From assembly GCA_017506865.1 (NCBI GenBank), contig JAFCMP010000517.1:186001-250000 (forward strand): a DNA stretch of 64,000 nucleotides, written 5' to 3'. The notes beneath the pieces are model-generated. The model searched no databases. It saw nothing but the letters and a program-made list of their open reading frames with translations, and was not told the origin of the DNA. Below, one piece after another: positions 9,091-21,800 of the stretch. Source of the DNA: Tribonema minus. Lineage: Eukaryota; Sar; Xanthophyceae; Tribonematales; Tribonemataceae. The position numbers and the translations under genes were made by a program. Positions within the stretch are counted from its first letter, which is position 1; every line of letters starts with the position of its first letter.

Positions 9091-12000
9091 TCAGTTACAC
9101 GGCACGGAGTCGTTGGTGCGGTCTGCCAGCGGCGCTCCGCGCGGCGCTGCTGCCGCGGCACCGGCGCCCATCGCCGCGTACTGCTTGGGGTTGATAGTGA
9201 CGCTCTTGGTGATGTTGTTGGTCTTGTAGATGCCGACGAGCCGGTCGGCGAGCTCGAACATGTTGTTGCGCAGCGAGATGATGACGAACTGCGCGTCCTT
9301 GGTGCGCTCCTTGATGTAGTTGGCGACGATGGAGACGTTCTTGAAGTCTAGAGCCGCGTCTATCTCGTCCATCACGTACAGCGGCGTGGGGCGGTAGTGG
9401 TGCAGCGCAAAGACCAGCGCGAGCGAGCTGAGCGTCTTCTCCCCCCCCGACAGGTTCGCAATGTGTTTCCACGACTTCTTCGGCGGCCTCACACTAAACA
9501 CGATGCCCTCGCTGAACGGGTCCAGCGAGTCCACCAGCTCCAGCTCCGCGTCCCCCCCGAGCGTGATCATCTGGTACATCTCCTTGAGCTTGAGGGTGAT
9601 GGTGCCGAAGCCTGCCATGAACTCCTCCAGGCGGCGGCGGCGCAGCTCCTCGTGCCTGCGGCGCGCGGCGTTGCGCGCGTCCGTGGCGGCTTCGAGGTCG
9701 CGCACGCGCGCCAGGTAGTCGCCCTCCTTGCGCCTGGCGCGGCACACAAGACGATGGGGGGTGAAAGTGGGGGGGGCAGCAGAGTATGTGTAAGCGATGA
9801 TGCGATTGAAGCGCGCATACCTCTGCATGACGTCTGGATTTCATCCAATGACGCGCTGGCGCAGCGGAGACAGTGAGGTGAGGGCACGGTGGGAGGCCTG
9901 GTGTAGTGCTGATGGTAAGCCTGGCCCTCACCCTGCCCTATCGGCTGCTCAGTGCATGCATGAACGTCAGGCAGCAGGTAGTCGCCCTCCTTGCGCCTGG
10001 CGCCTGGAAAGGGCCGGTGCAGCGGAGCGTATAAAATTGATGCATGCGCGCCTTGTCTTCCGCACCCCCAGGCGTCATCATCCCTGGTGCCACCAAAGCC
10101 CCACACTACCTACCCAAGCATACCTACATACCTGTACTCCAGCAGCGCGGACATGTTGACGTTGGCGCGCAGCGCGTCGCGCTCCGCCTCCAGCGCGCCA
10201 ATGTCAAACTGCACGTCCGCCTTGCTGCGCCGCGCGAGCGCCTCCGCCGACAGGTCCTCCAAGACCCCCCCCGCCCCCCCCCCCTTCCCCCCCCGCCGCA
10301 CGCCCCCCCCGTCCCCCCCTGCCGCCGCGCAGCCATCCACATCCATGGCATCGTCCCCCCCCTTGCTCTCCTCCGCGCCGCCATCGCCACCGTCATCAGC
10401 CTGATCCGCGGTCCCGGTTTCAGTTTCGTCGGTTTCGTCGGTTTCGTCAGTTTCACCGCCGCCCCACTCCGCGTGCTCCGCGGCGTGCAGGCGGCGCAGC
10501 TTGGCGAGCTCGGCGCGCCAGTGCTTGGCCTTGGTCTCGTTGTCGCTGAGCGTTGTGGCGTACTCTTCCAGCTGGTGCGCAATGTCCACCTCCACGCCGC
10601 GGATCTTGGCCACGCGCGCGCGGCACTCCTCGTACTTGGCGGTCGCCTGTCACAGGTTGCAGTTGAAGTTGAATGGCGGGAGTTGGGTGTGGGAACTTGT
10701 TGTTTTTACTGCACGTGCCCCCCCCCCCAAACAGCACATTGTATGTGTACGCCAAGCCATGGCATCCTGCACGTTGGCAATAACCGCACCCCGATCTAGA
10801 GCAAGTGCACCTCCCCCCCCCTTCCCCCCCCCCAAGCACGCGGACACACACACATCGTACACAGACGCACAACATACGCAAACACTGCAAGCGCACTCTC
10901 CTGCTCTCTCACTCTTCCCCCTCCCAAAGCACACATACATACAACACACACACACATATGTACACACACAGCACGCGCGCGCACCTCCTCCAGCTCCGCC
11001 TTGCGCGCGTTGTCAAGAACCGCACCGCAATCCTAGCGCGATCAACTGCAAGTACACTAACCCACCCCTCTCCCAAGCACACAGAGGCACATGCACCATA
11101 CACGCACACACACGCATACGCGCGCGCGCACCTTCTCCAGCTCTGCCTTGCGCGCGTCCGCCGCCTCGCGCGTCGTCTCGTACGCCGTCATCACCGCGAA
11201 CGCCGCCTCCTCCAGCGCCGCAAACTCCGCCGCGACGCCCTTTAGACGCTCACGCACCCCCTCCAGCTCAGCCTCTTTCTTGGCGCCGTCCTTGGCGGAC
11301 TTGTCGCCCTTGCGGCGCGCGGCAGCGGCGTCCACGTTCGCAGCGCCTGACGACGAGAGTAGCAGAGCGTTGTTGAGTGCTGGGAGGTGAAGGCACCTCC
11401 TTTTTGGGAAGCGTTGGATATGCGAGCACCAGCACTCGAAGTGTGATTACAATGCATGAGGGCTCTCATGCAACTCAAATCAACGGTAGTGCGCGGCGGC
11501 GGCTGCGACCACGTTGGCTGCGACTGACAGAGAGGGTTGCGGAGCGTTGTTCAGCGCTGCAAGCAGGGGCACTGCGGCAGTGATGAAGCATGTTCACCTC
11601 ACACACACATAGAAAATCTTGCGCAAAGGCGCACACTGCGAACACGAGAGCCTCAAACGCTCATGATACCACGACATGGACACAAGGCGAGCAAACGCCA
11701 CACGCACACACGGCAGGCAGCAGCGCTCCCGCACGCGCGCACCCACCGATGGCCGTCGTCGCCGCGTCCAGCGCCGCCGCGGCGCGCTCCGCCTCCGCCG
11801 TCGCCGCCTTCAGCTCCTCGCCCCCGGCCTCCAGGATCGCGCGCTGCAGCGCCGCCACCGCCGCCTCCGCCTTGCCCAGCGCCTTGGCGCTCTTGGCGAG
11901 CGCGGCGTCGTCCTTCGCGATGGCAGCGCGCAGCGCCGCGAGCCGCGCCGCCGCCTCCGGCGCGAGCTCGCACTGCTCGCGCAGCGCCGCCGCCTGCGCG

Positions 12001-15000
12001 CGGTACTGCGCGGCGCCGTCCTCCGTGGCGGCCGTCTGCAGCGCAAGCCGCGGCAGCCGCGCCTCCAGCGCAGCGCGCCGCTTGGCGAGCGCGCGCCCCT
12101 CGTCGCGCGCCGCGCCGCGCGCCGTGCGCACGCGCGCGACCTCTGCCTGCGCCATCGCCGCCGCCGCCGCGAGGCGCTCCACCTCCGCCGCCGACACCGC
12201 GGCGCCGGCGGCGGCGGCCTCGGAGGCGGCGGCGGAGCCCATGCCGCCGCGGCGCACGGCGCCGCCGCCGCCGGACATGGCACCGGACCTGTCGATGAGC
12301 TGGCCGGCGGCGGTGACGACGCGCGCGACGCAGCGCCCGCCGCGGTACGCGACGGCGGTGGCGACGTCGAGGTCGGGGGCCACGAGAGTGTCCTGGGGTG
12401 GGGGGGGGGCAGAGGGGGAGTGTGTGTGAGGTGCCTGCTACAGGAGAAATTCTTGACAGAAGCATAGAACAGCCTCCGGGAGTGCACAAGGCCATGCGCG
12501 TACGTAGCAGCAGGCAGGGGCAAATATGCAATACTGCGGTGGGTGTCATGACGCACTGCCACGCGTGCTGGGCAGTGCACGCTCTGCAGCTGCAGCCAAC
12601 AGAGCAGGCGAGCAGTGACGTCCAAGTGCACCGGCTGTGCAGGGGAATGCGGCAAGCCACCATCAGTACTTCCGCTACAACGTCATGGCTCCATGAAACA
12701 CATCAGCGTGCACGTCAGCCGCCCCGTTGCCCTGCGCAGCGGCGCGCAGCACCCGCACGGCCGCCGGCCCTCTCCCCCCGCCATTCAGCAGCGCTCCGCG
12801 CACCTGCAGGCCCAGGTAGAAGGCGGCGCGGTAGCGCGCGTGCGCGGGGCGCACGAGGTCGAACAGCCGCCGGCAGCGCGGCGGCGGCGCAACGTCCGCC
12901 GCCATGGCCGCCTCGAGGTGCCCCAGCTGCTCCAGGATGACGAACGACGCTCGCCCGGCGCCGTGCGCGCGCAGGTACTCGACGCACGCCGCGCCGCCCG
13001 CGCTCGTGTCGACGACGACGTGGTCTAGCAGCGCGCACGCGGTGGAGACGGCCACGTCGTGCTCGGCGTCGATGGCGCCCAGCGCGCCGAGGCGGCCGCG
13101 GATGCCGGCCGCGGCGAGCGGGCCGCCGGGCGCCGCCGCCGCCAGCAGCGCCTTGAGCGCGCCGCCGACGCCCGCGGACGCCTCGTGCGCCGCCCTGCGG
13201 TTGAGTGAAGGCGACGGTGATGTGTGAATTAAGTAGAGTGGCTGCGGTGATGTGCGGCAGTGTGCGCTTGGCGCAGAGTGCCAAGAGGCAGCTACGGATG
13301 TGTGCGCGGGGGAGGGGGCTGCCGGCTGCTGCCAGCAGCGCCTTCAGCTCGCCGCCTATGCCCGTGGACGCCTCGTGCGCTGCCCTGCAGGCGACAGGGA
13401 TGTGCAAATCAGCAGAGTGGCCGCGGTGTTCCGTGGCGGTGCGCAGCGCCGAGGGCGCGCCTTGCGCGCGCTCAGCTGAGACGCTTTGACACTGCACACG
13501 CTTAACGGACACCACAAACTTACAGGGCACGCAACCGCTGCAATGAGACTCTGCACACATCCCTCAGTGTCTCTCGCAGCACGCACGCACGCTCTGTGCG
13601 CACCTGGCCTCCTCCGCCGCCGCCACCGCGCGCGCCATCGCCGCCGCCGCCGCCGCCTCCGCGGCCTCGTGCGCCGCCGCCTCCGCCGCCAGCGCCGCCG
13701 CGCGCGCCGCGCCCGCCTCGAGCTCGCTGCGCGCCTCCTCAATCTCCGCGCGCGCCGCCGCGTCGCCGTCCGTCAGCTTGCGGAGAGCTGCCTCCGTCGC
13801 CGCGAGGCGCGCGCGCGCGTCCGCGACGCTGTCCTCGACGAGCGCCGCCTCGCACGCCGTCGTCTCGCGCTGCCGCTGCAGCGCGGCGTGCGCCTCCGCC
13901 GCGGGCGCCGCCTCGGCCTGGGCGGGGGAAGGGTTGAGGTTGAGGGTAGGGTTTGGGTGCTGTTTTTCTTATGCCATCAACAAGTGAAGATTTTTATGTT
14001 TGACTACCTTGTCCAATAAGGTTGGAATTAGGGTTGGTCGCATGCACAGGTGCAGGTGCAGGGGTGGGTGGTGCTGTTAGCAGCTGCGCTGTGTGCGGCA
14101 TCGCGCAATCGCGCTAGCGCTCCGGCGCAGCAGCTCGCAAGCGCTGAACCCGTGATCTGACGGGCGCGCAGCGCAGACACAACAGGTGGGGCGCAAAAAA
14201 AACACTGAAAACTCTGCGCACACTCACTCGCTGAGACGTACTGGCTCGTACGGCATGACAACCATGCATGACAACTATTGGAGCATATGGCAGTTATATG
14301 TTCATTGCCGCTTGCACACTTGACGGTTACGGCAGTTACACTTGCTGGTAGAGACAGACTACAATACATTCACTTCTAGCAGCACACAACTGGCGTCGGT
14401 CTTTTGTCGCATCGGCCACCCTGATGTCTATCTGCTGGTGTGGACCAACAGGGTAGTGAGCAGCAGCTCTCTACGTTGCAACAACAATGAATGACCATGG
14501 CGGCCGCAGCGGCGGCGGCGGCAGCGCACCTGCTTGGCCTCCAATTCCGAACGCAGCTCCTCCGTCTCGTCGCGCGCCGCGGCAGTGGCTGCCTCGAGGG
14601 CAGCATCCGCCTGTGCGACGCGCTTCTCCGCACGCGTGCGCGCGGCCTCTAGGTCCGGCAGCGCCGCCTCGGATGCCTCGGCGCGCGCTACCGCCTCCGC
14701 GGCAGCCTGCGAGGCACGTGAATGGCGGGTGTACGAAAGTCACGAGGGGCAGCCTACGAGGCACGTGACGAGAATGGGGTGTGTAAGGTGTGAGGTATCT
14801 GCAAGGCACATCAAGCAGCGTGTGTCAGATGTGAGGTACACAGGGTACATGTGCCGTGGGTGCGTCAGCCACAGAGGTCATGACACGTGAGGCATATAGT
14901 AGGTATCGCATGTGCCATTTTAGGTGGCAGAGCGAGTGGCGCGATATCCGCCGTCGTAGCCGTCACAGGCGCGTAATAACACATCGACGTGAGGCGTCGT

Positions 15001-17174
15001 TGCCGCAACGGCCTCGCGCCGTGCACCTGGCGCCGTGCAGGCGCCGCGCCGCCGGGCGTTGGCCACAGGTTACGGCGGCACCACAGCGGCAGACGCAGTC
15101 ATGATAGTGTGCTTGCTGAGCACTGATGGTCAGCATTGCCATGCACATGACCTACGCAGTCTAACGAGGCCGCCCACAGCATGCACGCGCGCAGACACAG
15201 CGCCGGCGGCGGCGCTGCGTGGCTCCGCTGCCGACCTGTAATCCACATCCAGCGCGCCGCACGCTGCGCGCTGCAGCAATGCTCAGTCAGCACCGCCTGG
15301 CTGAGCGCTGCCGCCGCCATCTTGCCTGACGCATGCAGAGAAAAGGCCTGAAGAGCACAGCATAGCAGCGTCCATCACAGACAGCATGCGCAGCGACTCG
15401 AAAACGATTGCTTGTTGTGTCAAAGACACTACCTTGGCGTCGCGCTTGGCGGCGGCCTCCAGCTTCTTGATCTGCGCGCGCAGGTACTTCAGGTCCTCCT
15501 GGTATTTGATGTCCTTGCGCTCGTACTCTGCAAACTCCTCCTTGGTGCGCGCCAGCTCCGCGGTGATGGCGTTGTACGCCGCTGCGGCGGGGGGCGCGGG
15601 CGGCGGGGAGCGGCCGGAAGAATGGGTGGGTATGTACTCAACTTCAAACATTTGAGCAGCGGTTTGCGTGCCCAACTTCAATTGTGTGAGCAGCAGTTGC
15701 TGCTGCTCTCGCCACAGCTACTGGCATAGTGAGCAGATGTGGAGGACTGCCTCAGATGCTGTGTGTTGCGGTACCTACGGTATGGTTGCAGCTGCAGCTG
15801 CAGGCGGGTATGGAGTGACCGTAGCACCTGATTGTGGAGTGCACACATGGGCCTTGGCAAATACTGACGCTGCAAGCACGAGTGCGTTATTGCCTGCGCA
15901 AATAACGCGATACATACGCGTATGCATTTGGCCCTCTTGCGTGTATGAACGTGCGGCAGCGAGCGCGCCAATCACTTGACGCCGCCGCAACAGCGCATGC
16001 GGTCTTCTGTGCAGCGCATCACAACCGCCCAAGACTGCACACACTCCATCACACACACCACGTTGCGATCACGCGCCCTGTGCAGCCGTCACCTACATCC
16101 GCCAATCCGTCACCTACATCCGTCAATCTGCACACGCACAACTGAGCTGCTGAGCGTCGCTGCGCACTCACCCATCATCCCCTCGTACGTCCCCTCGATC
16201 TCCGCGAGGCTCGCCTCCGTCTCCGCCAGGCGCGCGCGCTCCACGCCCTGCAGCCGCGCCAGCTCTTCGCGCCGCGCCGCAACCTCCGCCGCGTTGCCCT
16301 CCGCCTCCGCGATGCAGATCTGGTAGAGGACGTTCCGCAGCTTGCGCAGGTCGCGCTCCTTCTGCAGGAACGCCTCCGCCTCCGATTTCGCGCCCTCCAG
16401 CGCCTCCTTCTCCTTCTCCGCGGCCTTCAGGCGGTTGAGCCGCTCCGCGCGCGCCTCGCTGCGCTCCTCGACCTCCTTCGCCGCCGCCTCTGTCGCCTCC
16501 ACGTGGCGGTTGCTGCCGATGATGTCCTCCAGATACTCCAGAAGGCCCTCGTCGTGGGGGCCCTCCGCCTTGGGCTTCATCATGGCGATCTGCTCCACCT
16601 CGCCCTGCAGTATGAGGAAGCGGTTGTTGTCCAGGTCTATGCCGCGCCTCCGCAGCAGCGCTCCGACCTCCGTGAACGTGGCCGTCTTCCCGTCCACCTG
16701 GTACTTGCTGGTGTTGTTGCGGTACGCGGTGCGAGTGACGACTAGCTCCGTGCCAGGGACCTCCGCGTAGTCGTCCTCAGAGGACTGGTCGTCGATGATG
16801 TCCACGAAGTGCACGGAGACCTTGGCGGCGTCGAGGTTGGGGTACGTCTCGCTGCGGTGGATGAGCTCGCTGACCTTGTTGAGGCGCAGCTTCTTGGCCC
16901 TCTTGCCGAAGACGAAGAGCATGGCGTCGATGACATTCGACTTGCCCGAGCCATTCGGCCCTACGATGGAGGAGAAACACTTGTGGAAGGGGCCTATTTC
17001 CCTCACGCCGCCGTAGGACTTAAAGTTCTCCATCACCAGCTTGGTGATCAGCAGCCTGGACTTTGGCTGTTGGTGCCCTTCAGGTGCAGTGCTGTCCATG
17101 GGCGTGGGCTCGTCGCATTCTTGCTCCTCCTCTTCAAGCATTGATGAATGCGCTTCGTCGTCATCCATATCCAT
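9091..17174 (-). CDS. SMC4: Condensin subunit SMC4, complete, nine exons, 1350 aa
   Basis: SMC4 is the ATPase that pairs with SMC2 in condensin to compact chromosomes. Exons (minus strand): 17174-16172, 15581-15433, 14706-14530, 13917-13604, 13194-12804, 12392-11747, 11346-11132, 10646-10132 and 9733-9091; they total 4053 nt with all phases compatible. Walker A GPNGSGKS is at residues 72-79, followed by MLFVFGKRAKKLRLNKVSELIH and EGLLEYLEDIIGS, both SMC4-specific. Coiled coil follows, then the hinge (GIRGRLGALGAIDAEHDVAVS, RASFVILEQL, GQLIDRSGAMSGGG). The C-terminal head has LSGGE and Walker B YVMDEIDAALD, near residues 1231 and 1259. Odd features are a Gly/Asp-rich insert with a (DET)n run in the distal coiled coil (about residues 1027-1095) and echoes of exon edges in several introns. 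The longer frame upstream of 17174 begins at GTG and is not needed. Human SMC4 is of similar length. Confidence 0.96.
9970..10012 (-). repeat. Exon echo of the SMC4 last-exon start
   Basis: CAGGTAGTCGCCCTCCTTGC followed by GCCTGGCGC, on the plus strand, repeats the start of the last SMC4 exon with its acceptor (9713-9742). It encodes RRKEGDYL in antisense and lies in the preceding intron, about 262 bp upstream in gene orientation. The repeated stretch is essentially identical over about 30 bases. Confidence 0.88.
10983..11012 (-). repeat. Exon echo of the SMC4 exon ending at 11132
   Basis: CACCTCCTCCAGCTCCGCCT plus TGCGCGCG matches CACCTTCTCCAGCTCTGCCT plus TGCGCGCG at the end of the exon (11130-11157) with two substitutions. 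It sits 147 bp downstream in gene orientation, inside the next intron, and keeps a GT donor. CA-rich microsatellite sequence lies between the copies. Confidence 0.85.
13321..13400 (-). repeat. Exon echo of the SMC4 hinge-exon start
   Basis: About 70 bases covering GCCAGCAGCGCCTT through GGACGCCTCGTGCGC and the acceptor repeat 13140-13200 with about 85-90% identity. In antisense this reads AAHEAS-TGIGGELKALLAAA against AAHEAS-AGVGGALKALLAAA. The similarity continues into the intron (AGAGTGGC-TGCGGTG), giving a period of about 187 bp. The copy is in frame, so mis-splicing to its acceptor could duplicate residues before the hinge. Confidence 0.9.
14745..14785 (-). repeat. Exon echo of an SMC4 acceptor (exon starting at 14706)
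   Basis: GCAGCCTACGAGGCACGTGA near 14748 repeats GCAGCCTGCGAGGCACGTGA at 14702-14721, with a following AGAATGG/ATGG. The copy spans the acceptor and the first bases of the exon and lies upstream in gene orientation. It is short, and I am less sure of it than of the others. Confidence 0.65.
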
Positions 17175-17356
17175 GCTGCCCTGGCTGGTCCTCGCCTTGC
17201 TAGCACGTTTGATGCAGCTGCCAAAAAGTGACAGTTGGTGAGATATTTGCGCGCGCACCACTCGCGTTCAAAAGATCGAGCTGACTTCTTCAAAGGTGAG
17301 AGAGTTGTTCGCAGATATTGCCAATAGACGAAGGATTGCAGTGCGAATCTGCGGCG
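17175..17356. promoter_or_regulatory. Bidirectional promoter region, SMC4 / small membrane protein
   Basis: Only 182 bases separate the two divergent start codons, so both promoters and both 5' leaders must share this space. I see no TATA box. The assignment is by position only. Confidence 0.5.
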
Positions 17357-17539
17357 ATGGCGCGAGATCGGAGGATGCTGACGCAGGCAGCCTTGTTTCT
17401 TGGTTTCGGAGCCTACATCGCCTACGTTGCCAAGGACAGGTTCGCCTACGACAGGGAGGTCAAGGCTGAGAATGACAGGGAGAGAGCAGCTAAGCTGGCT
17501 GAGGCACGGGCCCGTGCAAGCGGAAAGACGGGCGGATGA
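17357..17539 (+). CDS. Small single-pass membrane protein, 60 aa, unknown
   Basis: An intronless ORF from ATG 17357 to TGA. It has a short basic start (MARDRR), one hydrophobic helix (about residues 8-24: TQAALFLGFGAYIAYVA) and a charged, probably helical tail rich in K, E, R and A. The layout resembles small inner-membrane subunits or assembly factors of mitochondria and chloroplasts, but I recognise no family. Its start is 182 bp from, and divergent to, SMC4. It is short enough that chance is possible, but the composition and placement look genuine. Confidence 0.55.
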   Translation: MARDRRMLTQAALFLGFGAYIAYVAKDRFAYDREVKAENDRERAAKLAEARARASGKTGG

Positions 17540-18857
17540 AGGTGATGCACGGTGGAGGGCCATTCAGTGTTTTTTGACAGCCATGCGGTCAGCAGACAAC
17601 CCGGGCAGTACACAAAGCGTCGACAAGCACAAAAGTTGCCAGGCAATACGCAGCAAGTTTGCCACAACATGCACACAGTGTGCAGCGACAATATCCCAGC
17701 GGCTCTCCAACGCTCGTAGTTTGGCAGCATGTCGTATTTGCGCTTGAAAGGAGCAATGCTGTGTTGCACACATGAATGGTGCATGCGAATCTTAATTCCA
17801 TGCAAGACAGCCTGTGAAGCAAGCACCGATGTGAGCACTTGAATCAGCCTTGGACAATCAACACACGGATTGCTGGAACGAACATTGAGTCCCCACCCTG
17901 CCTCTTTCTTGTCAAACATGCATCGATGAGCAGCACATTGCTTGGCGGATGTGATAGCAATGTCGGATGTGATCGCAATGTCAGCTGGGTGGGATCTCGT
18001 ATACACACATGCGTGAAGCTGCACTGCACGTGCTACTTGTCGACGACCGATGTGTCACTTCTGCCTCCTTGATCTGACAGTACATAGGGTAGGCAGTGGC
18101 TGTGTGGGTCAGATGCTTCGAGTGCTACATATAATTGAACATCATGGTTGTATGCAGAGACCCAACTATTGAAGCGACTCATGGAATGTATGCTTGCCTT
18201 CATCTTCCATATGGTGAGTGCAGTGCTGTTACACATGGGAAGGTGCGCCTTTTGTATTATTGAAAGATCGGGGGTGCTTGCGAGAAGAAATTAGCCATGC
18301 CAGGCCACAGGCCGCACGGGAGCGTCTGGAGCTGAAGAGAAGAACACGTGCCATTCTTGCTTGAAACTACGGCTAGCGAAAACCTCTCCATCTTGTTGAG
18401 GTCTTAAATCTGTCAGCACTTGTTAGACACACCTGGAACTGGATCCTGCCCTACAGCTCGGGCATGCACCCCTGGGGCAGCTGCATCGGACCACCTGATC
18501 TGTATATATCAGACCCACTTTGGTCAACAAGTCACAACGATGTCGGCCATTGTGTTTGTCTTGCCAATGTCACACTGTGTGTATGTTCATGATGTACGAC
18601 CGTACATTTAGAGTGCGCAGCAGGCAGGCAGGCGCAGCGAGCACACACCGTATGTGTTGAGCTCTGCTGAGTGGTGTGTTCACAAATTCCCAATACAGTT
18701 TGCGTGAGGTCCACACATACCCCGAAATCGTATCATCTTGAACATGTAGCAGGCTGGCACACCCCCAGGCAGTTCATGATGGCCCTACAAAAGGCGTTCG
18801 CGTTCAAACTTTGGCGCCAAGCAGACTTCGGAAGTGTGCTGTGCACACAGAGAGCAA
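17540..18857. other. Intergenic between small ORF and DDX11
   Basis: No gene that I can support. Composition is near 50% GC with many stops in all frames. A short direct repeat (ATGTGATAGCAATGTCGGATG / ATGTGATCGCAATGTCAGCTG type) occurs at about 17950-17990. The DDX11 promoter and leader presumably occupy the right end. Confidence 0.5.
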
Positions 18858-21800
18858 ATGCTGGCGGATGCCCAGCAGAACTCAGAGGGAGACATGACCT
18901 TTGTGCCATCCATTCCTTTCCCTTTTCCGCCATACGAGGTGCAGCAGCAGCTCATGACCCATTTGTACACCGCCTTCGAGAGGGGAGGCATAGGCATCTT
19001 CGAGAGTCCCACTGGCACCGGCAAGTCTCTCAGCATCATATGCGCTGCACTGCAGTGGCTGACGGTCTCGGATGCTAGGGATCTGGAAGCAGCGCTCCAG
19101 CCGGACGACGTCCAGCTCGCCACACCGCAGAGCAGTGATCGTAGCACGACAAAGGCCGAGCCAGATTGGCTTGCCAACTTCTCTGAGATCAAAGAACAGG
19201 ATGCTCAAAGAGCCAAGGCTCGCAGGCTGAAGCAGATGCGAGAGGCGCTAGCTGCGAGGCTTGCAGCCATCAGCAGCGTGGACAGCATCAAACAGCACCG
19301 TGGCGCCGGCAAGACCATGAACGGCAGACACAGCCAGAGAGACGGCGTCAAAAGGAGGAAGCAAGCGCAGGCGGCGGCCGCTGCCAGCAGTGGTGCTGAC
19401 GAGGCTGCTGGCGATGGCAAGTTTCTTGTAGATGAGTATCTGAGCGGCGAGGATGCTCACAGCAGCAGCAGCGGCAGTGACACGGAAGCAGCGTCCAGCA
19501 GCGATGAGAGAGAGGATGCTAGGGAGGAGGCCGAGTGGCGGGAGCTGGGCATCACGCAGGTCTTATACTGCAGGTCAGCAACGTTCACACGCATGTTCAT
19601 TTGACCTGCTGGTAGTGCATTTGCGCTGCACCTCGTGTGGTCCAACACTGTATTGTTGTACAGTGAGTTTCGCTGACGTCACGTCCTGCACACATGCCAT
19701 TTGAGATCTACATGCAAACGTGCCATTCAACATCTTGCATGTAGATCTCAAATGGCATGGGTCCATGCTATTTAAATAAGTGCATAATCATGAATGTCTA
19801 ATGAACATCAGCTGCACAGCATTTACACAGCTGTTGGCTTCCATGTACATTGCAACACAGCTGAGCAGACCACTGTTGCGGGGCACCATTGCAATCCGTG
19901 ACGGTGTTCCTTGTAGGGTCAGTGACAGCACCAAGGCGCACACCAGCTCACGTTTGCCCAGGCATTGGCTTTCAGACATGTGCCTGGCAGCGGCACTGAA
20001 ACCTGCAAACTTCAACAGCGCTGACACTAATACAATGCGCTGATGCTGCAGCAGTGCCCGGCCCGCATTACAACAAAGGTGCGGATACTCGCAACAGCAG
20101 TTGCAATGTGGCAGCGCGTTAGTGCAACATAATGTTAAACCCACCACCATACGGCAGCTAATGCGAGTAATGTATGTGGTGAATCACGCCACTGACAGCC
20201 ATCATGCCGTCAAGTGCCTTGCCCGCCTTGCTGCTGAGCTGGGTCTTCATTACATCCAGATCACATCAACGTCAGCAGGGACACAGCGACCGCAGCGGCG
20301 CACACCTTGACCTGGCAGCGCGCACTTGGCTGACTTACTCGTCGCTGTCGACTCCCTCCATTCCATATGCTTCAGGTCAAATTTGCGCATGCTCCGTGTC
20401 ACATATGTGCAGCCTCCACTCGCTGCACAGCGCCGACGGTGCCCCCCATATGCTCAAACAGCCAAGCCTACGCGCGTCTGCCGCCAGCGCTCGCCTTGAA
20501 AGAACACGCAGCGCTGCCTACCCTTAATGCCACGCGCCGCCCTCACGCCAGCCGGCAGTTTCACACTGCGCAGCTACTCTGCAGCGATGCCCACGCGTGC
20601 AGCGTCCATCAAGGTTGAGCGCTGCTGCGATGCCAACGCCCCCCTGCACGCCCCCCTGCCCCTCCTTGTTCGCTGCTCCCCCCCCCCCCCCCCCCCTCAG
20701 CCGCACGCACTCGCAGACGTCGCAGTTCGTGAACGAGGTGAAGAAGACGGCGTTCGCCGCGGGCGTGCGCTGCGTGACCCTCGGCGGCAGGCGCAATCTG
20801 TGCATCAACCCGGCGGTATCGTCCCTGTCCAGGTGCGCCTGCACTGCGGCACGCCCAATGTGGTGACGGCTCTATTTGTGGGTTTCTTGCAATTGCTTTA
20901 CTGGAATACTGCTGAATGCGGCTGCTGAGCGATGCTGCTGAGCGCTGCAGCGAGCGCAGTCGGCGCGTGAGCTGCGCCATGCTGGAAACGTCGGTTCGTG
21001 CCCGGGCCGGCACCTCGCGGTGTCTGTTCGTGACAGCAGCGCATTGTCACCGTTGCAGGATGGCACCAGGCGTAGATGCGGTCACTCGCACCTCAAGGTC
21101 ACCTTGTTTCTGTCCTGAGGTATACTTGAAGTATGTGTCGGCAGGCCCCCCACATACTCGGGCCACATCATCAGTCACGATCGTGTTCATACGTGCACAC
21201 TCCGCCGCCGCAGCGACGCGCGCATGACGGATGCCTGCCTGGACCTGCAAAAGGGGAAGAAGAAAGCGTCATGCGGCAGCAGTTGCGCACAGCCCCCGCC
21301 CGCCAAGCGCGCGAAGCAGGGGGTTGCCGCGGGGGGCGGGAGGAAGGGGGAGAAGCGGGGGTGCGAGTGGCTGAGCGTTGCCACACAGCGCGAGTTCCGC
21401 GACCACGCGCTGGCGGCCGTTAGAGACATAGAGGAGCTGGGGGAGCTCGGGCGGGGGCTGCACGCGTGCCCGTACTACGGCACACGCAAGGTATGTCACG
21501 TAGGTATGTCATGTGGGTATGTGTGTCAGCACGTGTTAATAGTGGTGTTGTGGCACGCGAGGTGCTGATTCCACACGGCCAGTCGACGCGCTGCTGTAGT
21601 TCACATTTGGTGTAGGCTTCTGCGTGGTGTAGGGTACCCATACTTCAAATTTCTCCTGCGCAGAGCTTCTCAGCCAGCTTTTGCTGTCGTCAGCTACAAT
21701 TTGCAGCCGACATGAAGGCTCGGGTGGGTCTCAACCCTACACCTCCGGCCAGCGCTTCTCTGTTGCGAAGCGCTCTAAAGCTGACGCGATCAGCCCTCAT

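Noticed and set aside
11653..12663. Very long open frames antisense to SMC4 exons, rich in Arg/Gly/Pro/Ala
   Set aside because: They are shadows of the GC-rich coding exons; only the SMC4 frame carries domain motifs and conserved splice phases.
16110..17261. SMC4 starting further upstream at 17261
   Set aside because: That frame opens with GTG; ATG 17174 is the first proper start and gives an ordinary SMC4 N-terminus.
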